Source: Geotrypetes seraphini (lineage: Eukaryota > Chordata > Amphibia > Gymnophiona > Dermophiidae). Taken from it: 64,000 nt of DNA. The notes below the pieces were generated by a model. That model ran no database searches. It was not told the origin of the DNA and worked only from the letters and a program-made list of their open reading frames with translations. The position numbers were made by a program, and so were the translations under genes. Location: positions 462,402,140 through 462,466,139 of the forward strand of contig NC_047084.1 in assembly GCF_902459505.1 (NCBI RefSeq), written 5' to 3'. Below are positions 58,081 to 64,000 of this stretch, one piece after another (the stretch's first letter is position 1; the number at the start of each line of letters is the position of its first letter).

Positions 58081-58646
58081 TTCACCAGGAGTCATTCAGT
58101 TATCAATGATTCAAAGGTTGCGGGCAGCAGCCCAGTCTGTCTTGCTTTTGTAGTGTTTGTAGCTTGCACAACACTGCCAACAGTAACTCACATTAAGATA
58201 CAACTGTGTGTGACAGCTCCCCACTGAGGGCTGGAGAGGAAAGGCATGATGAAAAAGGCCATCTGTAATTCATCCCTGATGGGAGCAAGATAATAGAGAG
58301 CAAGGAAGGTCTTCTTTCCTTTAGTTTGTACTTCCTAGCACTTGAGAACCCCAGCCACAGGAACAAAACAGGCCTGAGAAAGTAGAACTCTGACCTTTGC
58401 CTCCTTCATTAAACTTCTCCCCCCCCCCCACCACCACGCCCTCAGCTACTAATGATAGGCAGTGTTGCCCGGGTACTATAATAAGACATAGACACAGGGT
58501 AGGAGGCATCCAGCAATTTACAGCAAGCCCCTGTTTAGGCTTCCTGAGCGATACAGAAAGGATGGGGGAGGGATGGGTTCCTGCACCCTGTAATCTGGTG
58601 GTTATTCTTGTCTGACTGGCATCTGCCACCTTCAGTATGCCTTGTC

Positions 58647-58781
58647 TCACTGCAACGAACTGTTCCTATCCACACAGTTCCCGCCCTGCAAGGATCGGAA
58701 AGCCTGAAGTCGCCAGAGCAAATGAAGATGCACAAAAGCCGCCGCCACCACTAGTACGTGGAAGATCTGGTGGGAGTGGAA
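58647..58781 (-). CDS. adiponectin-receptor-like gene, last coding exon with stop
   Basis: Seen: acceptor ctcacag above 58781, then 44 codons FHSHQIFHVLVVAAAFVHLH, LLWRLQAFRSLQGGNCVDRN, SSLQ and a TGA at 58649-58647. Known: ADIPOR1 ends FQSHQIFHVLVVAAAFVHFYGVSNLQEFRY...; His337 and His341 there are zinc ligands, and both histidines (SHQ and FH) are present here. The segment after FVH (HLLWRLQAFRS for FYGVSNLQEFR) differs, which supports a separate paralogue. The intron to the previous exon is only 97 bases. The exon set is intact, with no stop or shift in what is visible, so the gene is probably functional. Confidence 0.95.
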   Translation of the reverse strand, partial: FHSHQIFHVLVVAAAFVHLHLLWRLQAFRSLQGGNCVDRNSSLQ

Positions 58782-58878
58782 CTGTGAGGGGCAGAGAAAG
58801 AAAAGCGTCATTTCATCCCTTCCCCCCCCGAGTAACTGTGCAGGAGGCAGCGAATGGCCTCGGAGCCCAGGGACTTAC

Positions 58879-59072
58879 CCAGATGTCACACCAGCCTGGG
58901 AAAAGGCGCTCAGGGATGCGGGATGTGTACAGAAAGACTCCCAAGATGTAGAGAAACGCCATAAGGAAGAGCCACCCTGCCTGTCCATAGGTGATTGCCT
59001 TAATGAAGCCCTCTGTTATCATGATGTGAAGGGTAGGAATGAGGCCAGTAAGTCCCAGGCCAATAAAAACCC
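58879..59072 (-). CDS. adiponectin-receptor-like gene, second-last coding exon
   Basis: Seen: acceptor cttctcctgtag above 59072, 194 bases reading GVFIGLGLTGLIPTLHIMIT, EGFIKAITYGQAGWLFLMAF, LYILGVFLYTSRIPERLFPG and WCDIW, with donor TGG|gtaagt at 58879/58878. The phase (1+2) joins the preceding exon exactly to restore a glycine codon. Known: human ADIPOR1 has GVFLGLGLSG, GWFFLMAVMYI and RIPERFFPGKFDIW at the same places, and the splice after DIW fits. This covers about two membrane helices. The intron to the previous exon is 206 bases. Confidence 0.95.
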
Positions 59073-59278
59073 CTACAGGAGAAGCAAAAAAAAAAAAAAA
59101 AAAGTTACGTGAACACTCAGTCCTTTTCTACAGTCTCTGCTGTCTGATGGCAGGATGAGTTAGAGAGACACTCAGTCCTTCTGCACAGCCCCTACTTGTC
59201 CTAGTGCAGGATAGCATAAAGGAATATTCAGCCCATCTGCATAGACTCTGCACTTTCCACCCATATCCCTTCCTTCAC

Positions 59279-59466
59279 CTGAGCGGATAATTCTGTACTG
59301 TGGCAAGGAGAATAGCTCAAACTGCGAGACGGCAATAGCTGTTACTCCCAGGACACAGATGGCCACAAGGTAGAAAATTCGTGGCTGGGGGTAGCAGTAG
59401 AAAGCGTAATACAGCCAGGGGATGAAGCTTCCCACAATGAGGAATGTGATACCAGAGTAGTCAAGC
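59279..59466 (-). CDS. adiponectin-receptor-like (PAQR family) gene, third-last coding exon
   Basis: Seen: minus-strand acceptor tttttcacag above 59466, then 188 bases reading LDYSGITFLIVGSFIPWLYY, AFYCYPQPRIFYLVAICVLG and on to LPQYRIIRS, with donor G|gtgaag at 59279/59278. Known: human ADIPOR1 has LDYSGIALLIMGSFVPWLYY and SPQPRLIYL here. This covers roughly the third and fourth membrane helices of the seven-helix receptor fold. The aspartate in LDYSG is the position of the zinc ligand Asp208 of ADIPOR1 and is kept. Earlier exons, including the first zinc histidine, should lie beyond the right edge; I did not find them between 59467 and 64000. Confidence 0.95.
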
Positions 59467-59706
59467 CTGTGAAAAAGAACATAGTGTAAGACACCGCATT
59501 GAAGGTGGACAGGTGCTATTTAAAATCACCACTAAATAGCTCCGGCGGGATAACTGGCGTGGATGTGACGTTTGTACCATCGAATGTACACACAGATCCC
59601 TGCTTCAGAGAGTGCTTAGCTCACAGCTTCCCACACTGTGAAGTTGCGAACCTGCCTTTGGGATCGTGACCTGGGCGGTCCCTCCATAAGATGCCACTGT
59701 TCCGTG

Positions 59707-60062
59707 CAGTGGCGTAGCAAGGGTGAGAGGCCCCCTTCCCCACCCTCTTCTCTGCCCCGCCTCCCCAATGCCGCGTGCCCACGTAACATCCCCAGTGCAA
59801 GCAATATCACCAACTTGCTGCACATGCCGGCGTCGGATCTCCTTCTGATGTCACCTCCTAGGTGCGGGGCCCGGAAGTGATGTCAGAGAGCGGCGACAAC
59901 GAAGCAGGCAGCAAGTTCGTGCTGTCACTCTCGCCTGGAAAAATTAAAGAGGTACAAAGGAAGGGGTGCACGCTGAGAGGAAAACAGGTGCCTGGGCCTT
60001 TTACAATGACCGCACCCGGGGTGGACCTCCCCCTCCGCCCTCTCCCTTACTACGCCAGTGTG
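59707..60062. mobile_element. hAT MITE with CAGTGGCGTAGCAAGG-type ends
   Basis: The ends cagtggcgtagcaagggtg and cccttactacgccagtg are terminal inverted repeats, the best preserved of the family in this window. It lies 240 bases upstream of the visible ADIPOR-like exons, within an intron. No clear 8-bp duplication is left. Confidence 0.8.
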
Positions 60063-61640
60063 TTCATATGCAACGGGTGCAAATTTCTACGCAAGACCAG
60101 CATCCTGAACTGAACTAAAGCCTGAAATGGTTACTTTCCACTTGATAGGCATGGGGAGGCCAAGAATGGGAAGAATATCATCTGAATAATACTCATTGCA
60201 ACATAGCAAATGCCTAACAAAGCTTAATGTTAGTGGTTTTGATTTGCTCTATTTCCATAAATGGGAGTAGAAATTAATTGTAGCCAGACAGAAATGCTTA
60301 TGCTAACATTATGGATAAAGTATTCAATTTTACTGCAGATACGATACATGCAACTACAAAGATGCTATATGTGACAGATATGTTATAGGATAAAGTATAC
60401 CAAAGGTATTCAGAATAGAAATTGTGTAGCTTAAGATGTTGCATTAGTTATAAAAAAATACATACAGAAATGACCTAGAAAAGAGGAGAAACATTACAGA
60501 ATTTTTTGGTCTTGGATTTTGTATTTGCCAATTATCCTACTTAAGTTATACATTCTTATCTTATATACTGTTATTACTGACCTCATAAGCCTGATTCTCA
60601 AGAGATGGAGTGATGCACAATGGAAACTTCTTGCCATATTTTGGAGTGAGATTCAGGCTTCTGAGGCCTATCTAGTTGTTAGAAGCACTGTCTATTTCAG
60701 ACACTTGTAAAACTCCATATTCTTGTTACAGGGAGGCCCTCCCTTATCTAATTTCAAGCTAGTAACACATTTTGGGCCCGTTCCTTATCAGTTGTGCCAG
60801 GCACTACAAGACATAACAATGTAGAACAACTCTTTTCCCAGAAATGCCTGAGCAGCTGCTATACATAAGGGTTTGGGGTGGGGTTTTTTTCTCTATTTAT
60901 GCACTTTTCTGATTGGCTATAGAATCACTTGCCTCCTGGGAAGCTAAGTATGATCTCTATTGAGAGAGCTTGTTCTTTGGGATTCTTCCTTAGGATTTGA
61001 CTGTCTTGTAGGTTTCCTACAACAAAATCTGCAAGGACACTCTTAGACCTTTTCTAACCAACACTAAGAGCATGTGCATGATCTTGGGACTGCAGAGCTG
61101 GTGGTTGTGAGCTGGCTTGCTCCAGAATTCCCTAGGAATAGGACAGAACACCAAAGATCCCTCTCCTGTGCCAGTCTTATGCAACTCCTGCTGATTATTA
61201 TTTGCAAGCTATAATTATCTCCCTGACTGTGCTATTTGCTTTCCTGTGTAAAGCAGCTGTATCCATCTGTATGCTTGCAGTGATTTCCATCTGTTGTTAA
61301 TAAAAGATAAGTATGACTTCCATTCTCAGGGAGTCTGAGTGAAAATGTTTACTCACTGGATATGAGAAATGCAAAGAACCATGAACTATGGTCCTACCTA
61401 ACTTATCTGTGGCCTCAATAGCATTCTCTCAGTCTCTCTTCTTTCCATTCAGCATCTATTTTCTTTCCTTCTCTTCCACCCATAGGTTTGCTAACTGGCC
61501 GGTTTTACAATGGCCAGGCCAATTGCCAATAGACCCTTGAAACCAGCAACGCAAAAGGTGGTTTTTTTGCTGCCTTGGGCTCCTTTTTTGCCCCTGACTG
61601 CTCTCCCTTCCTTCTTTTCTTCCCTTCTGCAGGTCCTAAA
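60063..61640. other. intronic or upstream DNA of the ADIPOR-like gene, unassigned
   Basis: No exon with ADIPOR similarity was seen on the minus strand here. The part at 60750-61330 contains an aataaaagataagtatgact word and looks vaguely like a terminal repeat, but I cannot support that. No RNA gene was recognised. Confidence 0.35.
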
Positions 61641-61689
61641 GCTTTCCTCTGGCTCCTGTGAGTCTGGCAGCAGCTCTCCTTCTTCTTGC

Positions 61690-61890
61690 CACGATCCTTG
61701 ACCAGCAGTGAACCGCGGGCAGCGTTGAATGCACACTGCTTCCAGCTGCCACATTCCTTCTCTCTGCTTGGCCCACTCATGGGAAGGTACATCAGAAAAG
61801 GCAGGACCAAACAGAGAAGGACTGTGGCAGCTGGAAGCTGCATGTGTTCTGTGCTGCCTGCGGTTCACTGCTGCTAGAGGGCCACAGCAA
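61690..61890. repeat. foldback at the head of a purine-rich array
   Basis: The arms (about 61695-61760 and 61820-61888) pair over ccagcagtgaaccgcgggca / gcctgcggttcactgctgct and cttccagctgccaca / tgtggcagctggaag. The array at 61890-62450 follows directly. Confidence 0.75.
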
Positions 61891-62560
61891 GAAGAAGGAG
61901 AGATGCTGCTGGACCCACAGTTGCCAGGGGAGAGATAGATTCTCGATCCATGGCAGAGGACGAGGGAGGGATGCTAGATCCTTAAGATGAGGGAAAAGGG
62001 AGAGACATTTGGGATGGATGCCAGATCTACAGGGTAAGGGAGGGAGAGGGAAAGATGCCAAACCCTCCCCAGATCAGGAGGTGAGGGGAAGAAAGGGAAG
62101 AGATGTTGGATTCTGAGGGAGGGAGGTGGAGGGAAGTGAAAAATTGGACCAGAGCAGGTGAGAGATGCTAGACACACATTGGGGAAAGTGGGAAATGGAA
62201 GGAAATGAGAGAGCAGACCAGGGAGTTTGGGAGAAGAGGGGAAGAGAAACTGGACCTATGGAAGGAGTGAAAAATAAAAATACTGGACTGCAAGGGGCGG
62301 GGACAGAGGAAAGGAGAGATGCTGGCCTCAGGGTGGGATGTGCGTAGGAGAGGAGGAGAAATGCTGAATAGGACAGATAAGAGACACAGAAAAAGATGGG
62401 TGGTGGATATGGAGTGAGAGACATGTCAAGTTGACAGGAAATTCTGGCAAGAGGATTAAAAATAAAGCCGAAAAGAAACACTGGAACCAAAGCAAATTGA
62501 AAAAAAATGCTCAGACAACAAAGGTAGAAAAATATTTTATTCTTTTATTAATTGGAAAAT
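61890..62560 (+). repeat. purine-rich array with gagatgctggac units and a caacaaaggtagaaaa tail
   Basis: A/G-rich units (gagagatgctagacacac, gagagatgctggcctcag) are followed near 62512 by gctcagacaacaaaggtaga and a T-rich segment. Open frames on both strands are low-complexity. Confidence 0.75.
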
Positions 62561-62599
62561 GTCAGCTTCAGCAAATGTGTATCTCTGATATCTTGCATA

Positions 62600-64000
62600 T
62601 CAGTTTCTATCATCTCTAGTATTGCTGTATACATAGAGTCTGACTTTTTGAGGTTTCCAGGTCAGTTTTATGCCTTCATATCTCTACTATTGATGTGTGG
62701 TCTCTTGGTTTGCCAGTGTTTTGCGCATGTGATGAAGATGTGGTATTATGCTAGCATGCAGTTTCCGTGAAGTATTCTGCTTTGTAGGGATCTAAAGCAG
62801 ATGAACTTGGACTGGCATATTAGTATTCTAGGGCACTATCTTTTTATAGGTAGGATTGGTGCTGTTTGAGTCCCGGACATTAGTGCAGCTTTTTCTATAT
62901 AGTGTGGAATGTATTTGGGTGGGTTTTTTTTTTTTTAAATGCAGGGTTTGTTTATTAGATCTCTTGTTTCTGTTATGTAAAGTTTTTTCTTCAGAAATGG
63001 GAAATCTAGTGCAGGCAGTTGGTTATAGAAGGGCAGGGTGCTGCAGGGTACCACAGTGGGCATGGCAAAAGACTTGAGATGGGGCATGGGGGTGAGATAA
63101 GGGAGGAGCATGGAGGAGGGCAAGTGTCGGGTTTTCCTTCATCAAAACTTTGGCAGCTCTATCCACCCACCTAGCATCACTCCATCTCTTCCTTTCTTTC
63201 TTCCCTTCCATTCAGCAACACCTCATCGCTGCCACACTCATTTGAGTGCTCTCTCACTCTCACAGGAACGAGCCCCTTCTCTCCCTCATTAGATTTGCTT
63301 GCCGGTGCACTGAGCTCACTCTGCTATGTACTGCCTTGTCCCATCTCTTTTCCCTGCACCTAGGGTACAAGTGCTCTGAAATCTACGCTCTCGCTTTTAG
63401 CCAGAGTGGAGAGCAAGTTTAGCCCAGCAAATGTTCCCATATTGCTCCCACTGTCGGTATCCTTTCATAGGCTCCAAGGAAAAGCGAATATGGTAGTACT
63501 GTATTTTATACTGCTTTTGTCATTTAGAAACCAATAATACACTTAAATCTTGCTGGAGTTGTCCCCTGGACCCACCATCTGCAAAATCTCACTCACTGGC
63601 CTTCAGTCTCATTATCTGGGTTTGTAAATTTCTTTAGGATGGTTCACCTTTGCCATCTCTGCGTTATCATGTTTAAGAGAGATCCAGAGAAATATATTCA
63701 ATCTTACAAAGTAGTGTGCTTTCAGTTGTGAGAAACCTGAAGAGTGATGCCTGACAGACATTCTCAGCTGATGAGGATGTACAGGTCCGATATACATTTG
63801 GCCATAGCTAAGCCCATAAGAAACACTGCTGCCTTGGATGGAGAGTGGACATAACCCAGTTTTATTCTGATTCTTGTGAGGCTTTGGATTTACTACTGAA
63901 AGCTTTCCAAATAAGTGCTAAATTTCTCTTAAGCTATTAGGATCTAGTTTTTTGTGTTTTTAAAAAAAAAATTTTTATTCATTTTAATAACCACTATCAA
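62600..64000. other. unassigned DNA to the right edge
   Basis: A T run at 62920-62937 and a pyrimidine-rich part at 63180-63300 are present. No exon of the ADIPOR-like gene and no known repeat was recognised. Confidence 0.35.

Noticed and set aside
60750-61340. Possible terminal repeat of a retroelement
   Set aside because: Only an AATAAA-like word and general composition support it. No matching second copy, primer site or coding remnant was seen.
61491-61868. 125-codon minus-strand frame in the expected direction of the ADIPOR-like gene
   Set aside because: It lies across a foldback, is serine/arginine-rich and has no similarity to PAQR proteins.

Overview
This window looks like nuclear DNA of a large, repeat-rich vertebrate genome. 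My best guess is an amphibian, most likely a caecilian. That rests on recognising the repeat mix (CR1/L2-type LINEs, DIRS-type retroelements, many hAT and Harbinger-like MITEs, Helitrons) and on my recollection that similar sequences occur in caecilians. It is an inference, not something the window proves. Most long open frames are repeat DNA or chance frames in purine-rich or GC-rich repeats.

Two host genes are visible, both on the minus strand. (1) The 5' half of a Rho guanine-nucleotide exchange factor of the NET1/ARHGEF3 family. Four coding exons are visible: 40165-40227 (a basic KKRK exon of a long isoform), 16874-16984 (an alternative first exon in a CpG island), 6344-6451 and 104-268. 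The DH-PH catalytic part lies beyond the left edge. (2) The 3' half of an adiponectin-receptor-like (PAQR, ADIPOR) gene: exons 59279-59466, 58879-59072 and 58647-58781, ending in a stop. Its first half lies beyond the right edge. Both proteins are clearly of their families, yet differ enough from the mammalian members I know to suggest extra paralogues.

Layout, left to right. 0-17 kb holds the 3' part of the RhoGEF gene's visible span: exons 3 and 2 and the short-isoform exon, with introns carrying two fossil DIRS-type retroelements that run in the same direction as the gene. 17-23 kb is a nested stack: a hAT MITE split by a Helitron, itself split by a 4.2-kb hAT-like element carrying a perfect 43-bp foldback, a G-rich minisatellite and LINE tails. 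23-41 kb holds hAT MITEs, a deleted mariner, CR1/L2/L1 tails, a purine-rich array and the KKRK exon. 41-45 kb is an old CR1-like LINE broken by a SINE, another CR1 tail and several MITEs with clean target-site duplications. 45-58 kb holds L1, RTE-like and L2-like pieces, a 5' fragment of U2 snRNA with a 10-bp target duplication, and a second Helitron sitting in one arm of a large inverted repeat whose other arm preserves the empty site. 58-64 kb holds the ADIPOR-like exons, then another foldback plus purine-rich array, then unassigned DNA.

The most interesting non-genic theme is a recurring module: a foldback, usually GC-rich, followed in the same order by a purine-rich array containing GATGCTGGAC-like words. 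It appears at about 7.2, 18.2, 23.9, 54.9 and 61.7 kb inside elements with different ends, including Helitrons. I found no CRISPR array, no tRNA or rRNA gene, and no new gene system I could defend.
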